Origin: Arthrobacter sp. SO3
GTDB taxonomy: Bacteria > Actinomycetota > Actinomycetes > Actinomycetales > Micrococcaceae
NCBI RefSeq assembly: GCF_020532825.1
Contig: NZ_MQTS01000015.1
Span: 20,119 to 84,118, forward strand
Direction: 5' to 3'
DNA length: 64,000 nucleotides
Part shown: in pieces, positions 1 to 8,030 of the stretch
Layout of the letters: each line of letters begins with the position of its first letter
How positions within the stretch are numbered: position 1 is the first letter of the stretch
Notes under the pieces: model-generated
The model's database searches: none
Told to the model about the DNA's origin: nothing
The model's input: only the letters and a program-made list of their open reading frames with translations
Translations under genes and position numbers: made by a program

Positions 1-108
1 GGCCCAGGCCGCGGCGGGAGCGTCATTGATCCGAGTTCCGACGGCGTCGATGCCGGGGAACTGCAGCAGCGCTGCGGTGATCGGCCAGTTTTCGGCTGTG
101 TACGCCAT
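1..108 (-). CDS. N-terminal fragment of a probable sugar phosphate isomerase/epimerase (TIM-barrel type), cut by window edge
   Basis: Only the first 36 codons are inside the window; the gene continues beyond base 1. The ATG at 108-106 is preceded by a good ribosome binding site (AAGGAG, about 8 bases upstream). The visible residues (MAYTAENWPITAALLQFPG) remind me of actinobacterial sugar-isomerase/epimerase proteins, but too little is present to show a catalytic motif, so the function is a guess. It lies downstream of the GntR-type regulator on the same strand and carries two CCTATAGG-type sites in its upstream region, so it is probably the regulator's target. Confidence 0.5.
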   Translation of the reverse strand, partial: MAYTAENWPITAALLQFPGIDAVGTRINDAPAAAWA

Positions 109-136
109 GGGGTTCACTCCTTCGTGGAATCCTGTT

Positions 137-215
137 TCCTATAGGATTTACTATCTGCAGAGTGTTGTCAAGATCACATCCGGGGTTTTCGGCAGTAATC
201 GAAGATCCTATAGGG
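137..215 (-). promoter_or_regulatory. Two CCTATAGG-type operator candidates upstream of the first gene
   Basis: A perfect 10-base palindrome TCCTATAGGA lies at 137-146, and a second copy of its CCTATAGG core at 207-214. The first sits about 30 bases upstream of the ATG at 108. A TTGACA-like -35 hexamer reads on the minus strand at 171-166, so the proximal palindrome would overlap the -10 region, as expected for repression. The same palindrome recurs at the start of the GntR gene (1070-1079). That these are GntR operators is inference from position and repetition. Confidence 0.55.
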
Positions 216-351
216 GATCATCCGGCCGCGGTAGTGTTCCCCCTGAGAATCTCGAAGGGGCTCTTCTCTGGGACTGCGGCGGACCTTGGGCCGGGACCTC
301 TGCCCCGAACCTCGGGTTCGGGCTTGGGTCAGCCGGATACTAGGGCGCTGG

Positions 352-1062
352 TCAGCCTGCCGGAGCGTCGGCGATGGCGCGGCCACGCACCTTCTTCACG
401 TGGTCTGCCATCGCAGCTGCGGCCATCTCCGGGTCACCCGTGGCGAATGCGTCCAGGACGGACTGGTGCTCTGCGATGGCATACTCGGCGTCGGTGATCC
501 CCACTCCCCCGAAGAGCCGGAAGCGCTGGACCTGTCCCCCGAGGGCGGCGTAGGCGGCGACCATGAACTGGTTGCCGGTCTGTTCCGCAATCAGCCGGTG
601 GAACCTCTCATCCGCTTCCAGATAGTCGCGGTATTCGGCAAACGACGGACCCCGCGGCGCTGTCTTGAGATCGGCGACGGCCCGGTCCAGCTCGGCGAGG
701 TGCTCTGACGTCACCCGGGCGCACGCGAGGCGGGCGTTAACGGGTTCGATTGCCAGGCGCGCCTCCATGAGCTCGGCAAAGTCTTCCCGGGTGAAGACCG
801 GCGCGACCCGGTAGCCCTTGAGTGCCACGCGGCGCACCATGCCGGTGTGCTCCAGGCGTGCGAGCGCTTCCCGGACCGGCGTCGGCGACACATCGAGTTC
901 CCTGGCGGTGCCGTCGATGCTCACCACGGCCCCGGGTTCGAGCCGGCCGTCCATGAGTGACGCTAAAAGTTCTTCGTACACGTGATCAGCGAGGACCTGG
1001 CGGCTGATGGTACGGCCTTTGGTGCGGACCTCAGCACGGTTGCCTGGCGGAGCTGGTTGCAT
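352..1062 (-). CDS. GntR-family (FCD domain) transcriptional regulator
   Basis: A 236-residue one-component regulator. A winged helix-turn-helix occupies roughly residues 15-80 (helix segment SPTPVREALARLEHTGMV is typical), followed by a helical FCD ligand domain with the family's acidic/His positions (DERFHRLIA, then EHQSVLDAFATGD). FCD regulators usually sense small carboxylates or sugar acids through a bound metal. I chose ATG at 1062 rather than TTG at 1068 because AGGA lies about 8 bases ahead of it. A CCTATAGG palindrome immediately upstream overlaps the ribosome binding site, suggesting autoregulation. The ligand is unknown; the downstream target is the cut gene at 1-108. Confidence 0.9.
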   Translation of the reverse strand: MQPAPPGNRAEVRTKGRTISRQVLADHVYEELLASLMDGRLEPGAVVSIDGTARELDVSPTPVREALARLEHTGMVRRVALKGYRVAPVFTREDFAELMEARLAIEPVNARLACARVTSEHLAELDRAVADLKTAPRGPSFAEYRDYLEADERFHRLIAEQTGNQFMVAAYAALGGQVQRFRLFGGVGITDAEYAIAEHQSVLDAFATGDPEMAAAAMADHVKKVRGRAIADAPAG

Positions 1063-1069
1063 GATCAAA

Positions 1070-1079
1070 TCCTATAGGA
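1070..1079 (-). promoter_or_regulatory. CCTATAGG palindrome at the start of the GntR gene
   Basis: TCCTATAGGA is a perfect palindrome ending 8 bases before the ATG at 1062 and identical to the one at 137-146. It covers the region a ribosome binding site would occupy. This placement fits autorepression, inferred from position. Confidence 0.55.
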
Positions 1080-1140
1080 CCGGCCAAAGCAGGAGTCTTC
1101 CGGAGACGCGCTCGCGACCTGCTCATCCCTGCCGCCCCCA

Positions 1141-1289
1141 CCCGCGGGACATGCTCATTCCTGGCTCACCCGCCCGGGGGACATGCTCATTCCTGGCTCA
1201 CATACCCGCGGGACATGCTCATTGTTAAAAGCGAACAGTGGACAGAATGGCAATCTGTCCACTGTTCGCGCCCGCAGGGGGACATGTCC
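1141..1289. repeat. Three tandem 29-base-type repeats plus a 15-bp inverted repeat (insertion-sequence-end-like remnant)
   Basis: The gap 1063-1367 holds no gene. Direct copies of a unit starting CCCGCGGGACATGCTCATT occur at 1141-1169, 1173-1201 and, shortened, 1205-1223; a weaker fourth copy (GGGGGACATG) is near 1277-1286. After the third copy comes a perfect 15-bp inverted repeat (arms 1231-1245 and 1255-1269, loop of 9). Closely spaced direct repeats are typical of the termini of IS21-like elements, but no transposase is nearby, so a solo end or decayed element is the best guess. The hairpin lies 99 bases past the stop at 1368 and could also act as a terminator. Confidence 0.6.
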
Positions 1290-1367
1290 AGCCGCGCGGG
1301 TGGTGGGGGTGCTGCGGGAGGTTCCGGGTCCCCGGTGCCTGGTGGCGGCAGAGTTACCGCCGGGAAC

Positions 1368-2441
1368 CTAGTTCTGGTAGGCCGGGTAGTCCGTGTAGCC
1401 CTCGGCGCCGTCGGTGTAAAACGTGGACGGATCCGGCTGGTTGACCGGAAGTCCCTCACTCCAGCGGCGGACCAGGTCCGGGTTGGCGATGGCCGGGCGT
1501 CCCACGACGACGGCGTCAGCGTGGCCATCTGCGACCAGTGCCTTGGCTTCCTCACGGGTGGTGATGACGCCGAAGCCCGAGTTCAGCAGGAAGGTTCCGC
1601 CGAAGCGGGTGCGCAGATCCCGCACCAACTCGCTGGTGGCGGGTTCCTTGTGCAGGACGCTCAGGTAGGCAAGCTGCAGGGGCGCCAGGGCGTCCACCAG
1701 GATGCCGTAGGTTTCCCGGACGTCGGCTGCGTCGAGCTCCAGGGCTCCCTGGACATTGTGTTCCGGGGAGATCCGGATACCGACGCGGTCGGCGCCAATG
1801 GCATCCACCACGGCCCGGGTCACTTCGATGACGAAGCGGGCACGGTTCTCCGGCGAGCCGCCGTAGATGTCGTCGCGCTGGTTGGCGGACGGGGCGAGGA
1901 ATTCGTGCAGCAGGTAACCGTTGGCGGAGTGCAGCTCGACGCCGTCGAACCCGGCACCGATCGCATTGCGGGACGCGGTCACGAACTCCTGGACGATGCC
2001 CGGCAGTTCGTCCGTGGTCAGGGCCCGCGGAACGGGGAACGCCTGCTTGCCCTCGTAGGTGCGGGTTTCGCCGTCGATCGCGATGGCGCTGGGAGCGACC
2101 ACTTCGTACCCGCCGGTGGTGTCTTCGTGGGTGACGCGGCCGGCGTGCATGACCTGGGCGAAGATCCGGCCGCCCTCGGCGTGCACGGCGGAGGTGACGT
2201 TGGCCCAGCCCGTGAGCTGTTCCTCGGTCACCAGGCCGGGCTGGCCCGGGAACCCCCGGCCGGCCCGGCTGGGATACGTGCCCTCACTGACGATCAGTCC
2301 GAGCGAAGCACGCTGGCGGTAGTGCTCGACAACGAGCGGGCCGGGAACGCCTTCCCTGCCGGAGCGGACGCGGGTCAGCGGCGCCATCACGAGTCGGTTG
2401 GGCAGTTCCAGCTCGCCGAGAGTCATCGGGGAAAACAGCAT
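1368..2441 (-). CDS. Old Yellow Enzyme family alkene reductase (NemA-like)
   Basis: A 357-residue FMN-dependent ene-reductase of the OYE/NemA type, which uses NAD(P)H to reduce activated C=C bonds (enones, maleimides) in the cytoplasm. The N-terminus LPNRLVMAPLTR carries the FMN-binding Thr. The substrate-binding pair is visible as H171 and N174 with the proton-donor Tyr at 176 (HSANGYLLHEF). The FMN phosphate loop reads NSGFG and later VVVGRPAIANPDLV. Length matches the family. The ATG at 2441 has AAGGA about 8 bases upstream. It is followed on the same strand, upstream in transcription, by an alcohol dehydrogenase and a flavin monooxygenase, a grouping suggestive of ketone/enone metabolism; the physiological substrate is not evident. 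Confidence 0.9.
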   Translation of the reverse strand: MLFSPMTLGELELPNRLVMAPLTRVRSGREGVPGPLVVEHYRQRASLGLIVSEGTYPSRAGRGFPGQPGLVTEEQLTGWANVTSAVHAEGGRIFAQVMHAGRVTHEDTTGGYEVVAPSAIAIDGETRTYEGKQAFPVPRALTTDELPGIVQEFVTASRNAIGAGFDGVELHSANGYLLHEFLAPSANQRDDIYGGSPENRARFVIEVTRAVVDAIGADRVGIRISPEHNVQGALELDAADVRETYGILVDALAPLQLAYLSVLHKEPATSELVRDLRTRFGGTFLLNSGFGVITTREEAKALVADGHADAVVVGRPAIANPDLVRRWSEGLPVNQPDPSTFYTDGAEGYTDYPAYQN

Positions 2442-2523
2442 GCGCAGTTCCTTTCACAAGGGATTGGGTTCTCTGGCGGCAACTGCGCGGCGCCTGCAAC
2501 TATTCCTGATGAGACTCGGATCA

Positions 2524-3579
2524 CTACGGGTGGACGATGATTTTCACGGCGGTGTCGTTGTGGTTGATCAGGGTGTCGAAGCCCTTGTCCACCAGGTCAT
2601 CCAGGGCGATTCTTCCGGTGATGAAGGGCTTCAGATCGACTTTCCCTTCCTGGACGAGCTTGATCGCGGCCGGATGATCGCCGCAGTAGGCGATGGTGCC
2701 GCGGAGGTCGATTTCCTTCAGGACGACTTTTTGCATGTCGACGGTGGCCGGATGTCCCCAGATCGAGACGTTGACCACGACGCCGGCCGGTTTCACGACG
2801 TCGAGCATGGTGTCCAGCACGGCATTCACGCCGGCACATTCAAAGGCTGCATCTGCCCCCAAGCCCGCGGTCAGTTCCAGCACCCGCGCCTTGACGTCAT
2901 CGGAGCTCGGGTCCAGCACATGGTCCGCGACTCCCGAGGACACCGCTTTGTCCTTCCGGGCCGTCGACAGCTCGGTGACGATCGTGGTGACGCCGAGGCC
3001 CTTGAGGACGGCCGCGGTCAGCAGACCAATGGGGCCGGCACCGCCGACGACGGCGACGTCCCCGGCTTTGACGTCGCTCCGGCCGACGGCGTGATAGGCC
3101 ACGGCGAGGGGTTCGATGAGGGCGGCTTCGTCCAGCGGGATGTCGCCGACGGGGTGGACCCACCGGGTGTCGACGACGACCTTCTCGCTCAGGCCTCCGC
3201 CGCCGCCCGCCAAGCCGATGAAGCCGAGTTTGGTGCACAGGTTGTAGTGGCCGCTGAGGCACGGGCCGCATTCGTTGCAGACGATATAGGGTTCCACCAC
3301 CACGCTGTCTCCGACGGCGAGCCCGGTCACACCCTCCCCCAGTTCCTCGATGGTGCCGGAAAATTCGTGCCCCAGGGTGACCGGGGCTTCCTCGTGGGAA
3401 ATCGGGTGGGGGTGGCCGGGCGGCGGGGTGAAGATCGGCCCTTCCAGGAATTCATGGAGGTCAGTCCCGCAGATCCCGCACCAGGCGACGGCGATCTTCA
3501 CTGCTCCGGGGCGCAGCTCCGGCTCTGGAATGTCTTCGATCCGGAGGACCTCACGGGCATGGAATCGTGCTGCTTTCAT
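2524..3579 (-). CDS. Zinc-dependent 2,3-butanediol dehydrogenase-like alcohol dehydrogenase
   Basis: A 351-residue medium-chain, zinc-dependent dehydrogenase. Catalytic zinc ligands are visible at C34 and H71/E72 (CGICGTD and GHEFSG), the structural zinc site at C101, C104, C107 and C115, and the NAD-binding loop VVGGAGPIG near residue 175. The insert with EFLEGP after the first Cys motif resembles (R,R)-butanediol dehydrogenases, which interconvert acetoin and butanediol; related sec-alcohol substrates are possible. The frame is open upstream to 3702, but I chose ATG at 3579 because homology begins there and AAGGAC precedes it. It lies 136 bases downstream of the monooxygenase gene on the same strand. 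Confidence 0.85.
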   Translation of the reverse strand: MKAARFHAREVLRIEDIPEPELRPGAVKIAVAWCGICGTDLHEFLEGPIFTPPPGHPHPISHEEAPVTLGHEFSGTIEELGEGVTGLAVGDSVVVEPYIVCNECGPCLSGHYNLCTKLGFIGLAGGGGGLSEKVVVDTRWVHPVGDIPLDEAALIEPLAVAYHAVGRSDVKAGDVAVVGGAGPIGLLTAAVLKGLGVTTIVTELSTARKDKAVSSGVADHVLDPSSDDVKARVLELTAGLGADAAFECAGVNAVLDTMLDVVKPAGVVVNVSIWGHPATVDMQKVVLKEIDLRGTIAYCGDHPAAIKLVQEGKVDLKPFITGRIALDDLVDKGFDTLINHNDTAVKIIVHP

Positions 3580-3714
3580 GGTGTTTGTCCTTCGCATTAT
3601 GGGCCGTGGATGCGCCCGGTCGGGCGCATCCACGGCATGTCGTTGGATTATCACAACGGTGGCCGTCACCCCCAGTGTGGTTCCCGGGAGGGTGATTGTC
3701 ACGGCCCGTCCGGC

Positions 3715-5505
3715 TCAGCGAGTGTGGTGCGTGGGCTGACGTTCGAAGACCGGCGTCGGCAGCCCCTCCATCCTGGCCTTGAGCTGCAGCGCCAGATAGT
3801 TGGAGTAATGGCGGCTCTGGTGCAGATTGCCGCCGTGGATCCACAGGTTGTCCACGTTGGTGGGCTTCCACATGTTGCGCAGTTCCCCTTCCCACGGCCC
3901 CGGATCCTTGGGAGTGTCGGAGCCAAAGCCCCAGCACTTCCCGACGGCGTCTGCCACCTCGGGTGAGACCAGATCGGCCAGCCAGCCGTTCATGGACCCG
4001 TAGCCGGTGGCGTAGATGATGGCGTCCGCCTCCAGCTCCGCCCCGTTGGCCATCACGACGGCGTTCCCGGTGATCTTGCCGACCTCGCCGTTGGCGAGCT
4101 TGACCCGGCCGTCGATGATCAGCTGCGAGGCGCCGACGTCGATGTAATAGCCGGAGCCGCGCCGCAGGTACTTGAGGAACAGCCCGGAGCCGTCAACGCC
4201 GAAGTCCAGGTCAAAGCCGGCGGCCTCCAGCTGGGAGTAGAACTCGGCATCCCGCTCGGCCATCTCCGCATAGACCGGGATCTGGGCTTCGGGCAGAATC
4301 CGGTACGGCAGCGAGGCGAACAGCAGATCGGCCTTCTCCGTGGTGACGCCGTTGGCGAGCGCCTTCTCGGAGTAGAGACCGCCGAGGGCCAGGTCCATGA
4401 GGGATTCGCTCCGGGCGATATGCGTGGAGGACCGCTGGACCATGGTGACGTCCGCGCCGTGTTCCCAGAGGTCCGCGCAGATATCGTGGGCCGAGTTGTT
4501 GGAGCCGATGACCACGGCCTTCTTCCCGGTCCAGTCCCCTCCGCCCGGGTGCTTGGACGAGTGGTACTGCTCCCCGAGGAAGGACTCGGCGCCGTCAAAC
4601 GTGGGGACGCTGGGGTACCCCGAGACGCCCAGGGCGAAGACGAGCTGCTTGGGACGCAAGGTGACCGGTTCGCCGTCGCGCACCACCTCAACGACCCACT
4701 CCTGCGAGGATTCGTCGAAGCGGGCGTTGGTGCATTCGGTCTTGGACCAGTAATTCAGTTCCATGATCCGCGTGTAGTTCTCCAGCCAGTCGCCGATCTT
4801 GTCCTTCGCCGCGAAAACCGGCCAGTCGTCGGGGAACTTGATGTAGGGCAGGTGGTCGTACCAGACCGGATCGTGCAGGTGGAGGGACTTGTAGCGGTTC
4901 CGCCAGGAGTCACCCGGACGGTCGTTCTTTTCGATGATGATGGTGGGCACGCCGAGCCGGCGCAGCCGCGCCCCCAACCCGATTCCGCCCTGGCCGCCGC
5001 CGATGATGACGGTGTAGGGCTGGTCTTCGTAGCCGAGCCGGGCTTCCTGCTCTTCCTTCAGTTCCAGCCACGACTTGCGGCCCTTGGTGATCTCGTGGGC
5101 GACGCCTTTCTCCCGGTTGACGCCCTTCTTTTCCTCGAAGCCCTTGAGCTCCTGCATGGTGGTGAGCAGGGTCCAGCATTTGCCGTTCCGAAGGCGCAGA
5201 TGAGCGTAACCCCGGGCCTGGGCGGTTTCGAAATTCACCCAGGCCTCGGCGTTGGCGGCGTCCCCGGTGGCGTCCTCGGCGAGGGTCCAGTTGCTGGGCT
5301 GCACGTCATCCAGGGTCGCATCCAGCATGCGCCGGATGTCCTCTTTGCCTTCCAGCGTCTTGAGGTTCCACGTGAAGGAGACGAAGTCGCGCCAGTACGA
5401 ATCGTCGTCGAATAGTTCAAGCACGTCGTCGGTGTTGCGGCTGCGCAGCGCCTCATCGAACTGCGCCAGCCACTCCTCGACCACGCCGTTTGGAGTCTCA
5501 GGCAT
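3715..5505 (-). CDS. Flavin-containing monooxygenase with N-terminal NTF2/SnoaL-like domain
   Basis: A 596-residue FAD/NADPH oxidoreductase. Residues 1-130 resemble a small SnoaL/NTF2-like fold (VVEEWLAQFDEALRSR). The FAD Rossmann loop follows at about 167-174 (IIGGGQGGIGLG), then GDSWRNRYKSLHLHDP, a linker of form FLGEQYHSSKH matching FxGxxxH of monooxygenases, a second nucleotide loop (VIGSNNSAHD) and a late ATGYGS motif. The enzyme should oxygenate ketones, amines or similar small substrates. ATG at 5505 is preferred over 5562 because AGAGGA lies directly upstream. The dehydrogenase next to it could supply or remove a ketone. It diverges from the GAF regulator, its likely controller. Confidence 0.85.
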   Translation of the reverse strand: MPETPNGVVEEWLAQFDEALRSRNTDDVLELFDDDSYWRDFVSFTWNLKTLEGKEDIRRMLDATLDDVQPSNWTLAEDATGDAANAEAWVNFETAQARGYAHLRLRNGKCWTLLTTMQELKGFEEKKGVNREKGVAHEITKGRKSWLELKEEQEARLGYEDQPYTVIIGGGQGGIGLGARLRRLGVPTIIIEKNDRPGDSWRNRYKSLHLHDPVWYDHLPYIKFPDDWPVFAAKDKIGDWLENYTRIMELNYWSKTECTNARFDESSQEWVVEVVRDGEPVTLRPKQLVFALGVSGYPSVPTFDGAESFLGEQYHSSKHPGGGDWTGKKAVVIGSNNSAHDICADLWEHGADVTMVQRSSTHIARSESLMDLALGGLYSEKALANGVTTEKADLLFASLPYRILPEAQIPVYAEMAERDAEFYSQLEAAGFDLDFGVDGSGLFLKYLRRGSGYYIDVGASQLIIDGRVKLANGEVGKITGNAVVMANGAELEADAIIYATGYGSMNGWLADLVSPEVADAVGKCWGFGSDTPKDPGPWEGELRNMWKPTNVDNLWIHGGNLHQSRHYSNYLALQLKARMEGLPTPVFERQPTHHTR

Positions 5506-5595
5506 GTTTCCTCTTTCCTTTGCCAACTGTGGGCCGGTCCCGTCGCATGGCATCTGGGCCACGCAGTGACCTGCCTCACAAGTAAAAGTCTCCGG

Positions 5596-5614
5596 GGGTT
5601 ACAATCGGGTTACA
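5596..5614. promoter_or_regulatory. Direct repeat GGGTTACA between the monooxygenase and GAF regulator genes
   Basis: GGGTTACA occurs at 5596-5603 and 5607-5614, one helical turn (11 bases) apart, in the 199-base divergent intergenic region. Same-face half-sites suit an activator binding upstream of the monooxygenase operon. Assignment to the GAF regulator is inference. Confidence 0.35.
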
Positions 5615-5704
5615 CAGAGCTCTCCGGCCCTTGGCCCGCGCTTACCGCCGGGCGGGGGCTGGCGTAGCTGGCCGGGTGCGACGATTCGAGGGCGAGTTGG
5701 GACT

Positions 5705-7045
5705 ATGAGCATGCGGCCGGGCAGTCGATCCCTCACGCAGCTCTCGGACCTGAGGTTTTCTGCGCCGGCGGAGTACGCACGGGCCCTCCGGAAGGCGCAC
5801 GAGGCCACAGTTTCGGGCACACCAAGTCCGCACTTGTCGCCGTCCCTCGTCAAGTCCTGGCAGCGCTCCCTGGCTTTAGGCATCAATCCGGACCAGCACC
5901 GCCCGGTGCACCGGCACGAAGTCTCCGAGGCGCGCTCGCTCAGTGCCGGCCACAGGCTGGCCGCCGTGATGCCCGCGCTCTCGCAATTGCTGGCCGATGA
6001 GACCGCAACCGGGCGCCACCTGCTGATCGTGACCGATCATCAGGGCGAAGTGCTGTGGCGCGTCGGCAGCAAGCAGGCCCTGAAACTCGCTGACTCGCTG
6101 GAGTTCGTGGAGGGCGCCGACTGGTCCGAATCCGGGGTCGGTACCAACGCTATTAGCGAGGCACTGGTGACGGGAGCCCCGGCGCAGCTGTTCTCCGCCG
6201 AACACCTCGTGCGGACGCACCACGATTGGGCCTGCACGGCGTCCCCGATCCGGGACCCATTGACGGGCGAAGTCGTTGGCGTCCTGGACGTTTCCGGCCC
6301 ATACGAATCAGTCACGCCAGACAGCCTTCGCCTGGTGCGCTGTGGCGTGCGGCTGGCTGAGGAGCTGTTGAAGTCCGTGCCCCCTCCCGTCGGCGCCGGC
6401 GGCAGGACCGGGAGCACCGGAGGGTTCGCTGGTGGGCGTTCCGACGCCGGTGCCCGGTCGCAGCTGGTGCTGCAGTTGCTGGGGGATGCGCCAGCTGCGG
6501 CGCTCGACGGCGGCGCCCGCCGCCCGCTGACGCTGCGCCGCGCCGAGATTCTGGCCCTGCTGGCCTCCCGTACCCAGGGATGGAGCGCCGATGAACTGGC
6601 CTACGAGATCCATGGCGACGCGGGCACCGCTGCAGCCATCCGGACCGAGATGCACCGGGTACGCAGCATCCTGGGCAATGTGGTGGAAGCCAACCCCTAC
6701 CGCTTCTCCTCCGCCGTCAGGGTGGTGACGGATGCCTCTATCGTGGCCGGCCACCTGCGCGACGGCCGGGTGGCGGAGGCCTTTGCGGCCTACCCGGCCA
6801 AGCTCCTCAACCGTTCAAGCAACCTCGCCATCGGGTTCATGCGCGATGAGCTGAATGAAGCCGTCGGTGCCAGCGTCCGGACCAGCGGTGACGCCCGGTT
6901 GATGCTGCAGTGGTGCACCAGCGACATGGGCTCCTCGGATACGGCTGCCGCAGCGACTGCAGCCGCACTCCTGGGACCCCACGACCCACGCTGTCAGCTG
7001 GTGAGCGCGCGGATGGAACGGGTCGACCGGGAGCTGCGAGCCTGA
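5705..7045 (+). CDS. GAF-domain transcriptional regulator, AcoR-like without AAA+ domain
   Basis: A 446-residue protein. The N-terminal helical region and GAF-type sensor (about residues 40-225) carry hallmarks of AcoR-type activators: PHLSPSLVKSWQRSLALGI, GVGTNAI at about 145-150, and HHDWACTASPIRD near 172-184. There is no sigma54 AAA+ ATPase; instead residues 260-330 look like a winged helix (LTLRRAEILALLASR, then AAIRTEMHRVRSILG). This architecture is common in actinobacteria as an activator of alcohol, ketone or acetoin genes. It is transcribed away from the monooxygenase/dehydrogenase group, its likely target. A second ATG lies at 5711; neither start has a strong ribosome binding site. 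Confidence 0.8.
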   Translation: MSMRPGSRSLTQLSDLRFSAPAEYARALRKAHEATVSGTPSPHLSPSLVKSWQRSLALGINPDQHRPVHRHEVSEARSLSAGHRLAAVMPALSQLLADETATGRHLLIVTDHQGEVLWRVGSKQALKLADSLEFVEGADWSESGVGTNAISEALVTGAPAQLFSAEHLVRTHHDWACTASPIRDPLTGEVVGVLDVSGPYESVTPDSLRLVRCGVRLAEELLKSVPPPVGAGGRTGSTGGFAGGRSDAGARSQLVLQLLGDAPAAALDGGARRPLTLRRAEILALLASRTQGWSADELAYEIHGDAGTAAAIRTEMHRVRSILGNVVEANPYRFSSAVRVVTDASIVAGHLRDGRVAEAFAAYPAKLLNRSSNLAIGFMRDELNEAVGASVRTSGDARLMLQWCTSDMGSSDTAAAATAAALLGPHDPRCQLVSARMERVDRELRA

Positions 7046-7086
7046 GCGCCGTGCCATTAGCGACGCGACACGTGTTGGTCCCGAGG

Positions 7087-8025
7087 CTAGGGAGCAGGCG
7101 GCACGACGCCGGGGCACCCTTGGCCTTGCGGGTTGCGGAGGCAGTCGTCAGCGTAGTTTCGGGTGATGGAGCGCCAGACGCTTACGGTCTGCGGCGGTGA
7201 ACTGAACTGCCCCTGGCCCGGGATGGGCAACGGCGGGCCGCCGTTGACGGAGTATGTCCCCCGGAAATGTGTCGTCAGTACCACCGGGAAGTCTCCGGTC
7301 TGGGTGTAGATGTGGCTGGTGGCTGTCTTTTCGCCCCAGCGCTCCTGCGGGAGGGATCCACCGGCCGCGGTCTGCGGCCCCAGCGAGGTTCCATCGCCGT
7401 AATTCCAGGTGTACTGGACGGGCCTGGCCACGACGTGCACTTTCTGCGCCAGTAGGGTGATGTCGAATTGCTGCTCCGCCGCGGCCGCGAAGAAGTTGGT
7501 CTCGGCGCCGCGCAGAGTGTGTGGGCTCGGCTGGGCCGTGACGGATCCTGCAGCGATGGGCAGCCTCTGGAACTCCGTTTGGATCATGGCGGCGATCCTG
7601 GGCAGCAAATCCTCTGGCTTGGGATCGAAAAGACACGTGGGCCCGGAGTGAAAGCTCCACGTTGGATTCGGCACGCCTGCCGGGGCCTTCAGCCACACGA
7701 CCGGAATTCCGTCCTTGCCGTCGGGGCCGTTCTTGCAGTCTACGAGGACGGCCAGGCACTTTGTGTCGAAGTCACCGCCGCCCAAATGGCACTGCAGCTC
7801 GTACTTGTATTGGTAGGGGTCGGAAGCTACGGTCCCGGGCTCAGCCCAGATGAAACGGCCTGTGTCTGCGTCAATCGTCCATCCACCGACATCAACCGTA
7901 TCTTCGCCCCAGTCACCGGTTATAGGTGGCGTGTCGCTGCCGCCAAGCGCGGGCAACGGCTGTCCTGCCAGGACCATGGTTATTGCCGCCGCCCAAATTA
8001 CTCGGAACCACCAAGATGACTTCAC
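7087..8025 (-). CDS. Secreted hypothetical protein with PKD-like segment
   Basis: A 312-residue protein with a signal peptide (WAAAITMVLAGQPLPALGG, residues 11-29) and no further membrane span. A PKD-like segment is visible late in the protein: YTWNYGDGTS, then TSHIYTQTGDFPVVLTT, the usual W-x-x-GDG and H-x-Y-x-x-x-G-x-Y/F pattern. Several Cys residues (including CHLGGGDFDTKC and DDCLRNPQGQGC) could form disulfides outside the cell. The gene follows the lipoprotein gene with a 5-base gap and uses a GTG start without its own strong ribosome binding site, suggesting translational coupling. I do not recognise a function; extracellular binding or adhesion is possible. Confidence 0.75.
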   Translation of the reverse strand: MKSSWWFRVIWAAAITMVLAGQPLPALGGSDTPPITGDWGEDTVDVGGWTIDADTGRFIWAEPGTVASDPYQYKYELQCHLGGGDFDTKCLAVLVDCKNGPDGKDGIPVVWLKAPAGVPNPTWSFHSGPTCLFDPKPEDLLPRIAAMIQTEFQRLPIAAGSVTAQPSPHTLRGAETNFFAAAAEQQFDITLLAQKVHVVARPVQYTWNYGDGTSLGPQTAAGGSLPQERWGEKTATSHIYTQTGDFPVVLTTHFRGTYSVNGGPPLPIPGQGQFSSPPQTVSVWRSITRNYADDCLRNPQGQGCPGVVPPAP

Positions 8026-8030
8026 TTTGG

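Noticed and set aside
1141..1223. A CRISPR array
   Set aside because: Only three repeats separated by 3 bases, no spacer-sized gaps and no cas genes.
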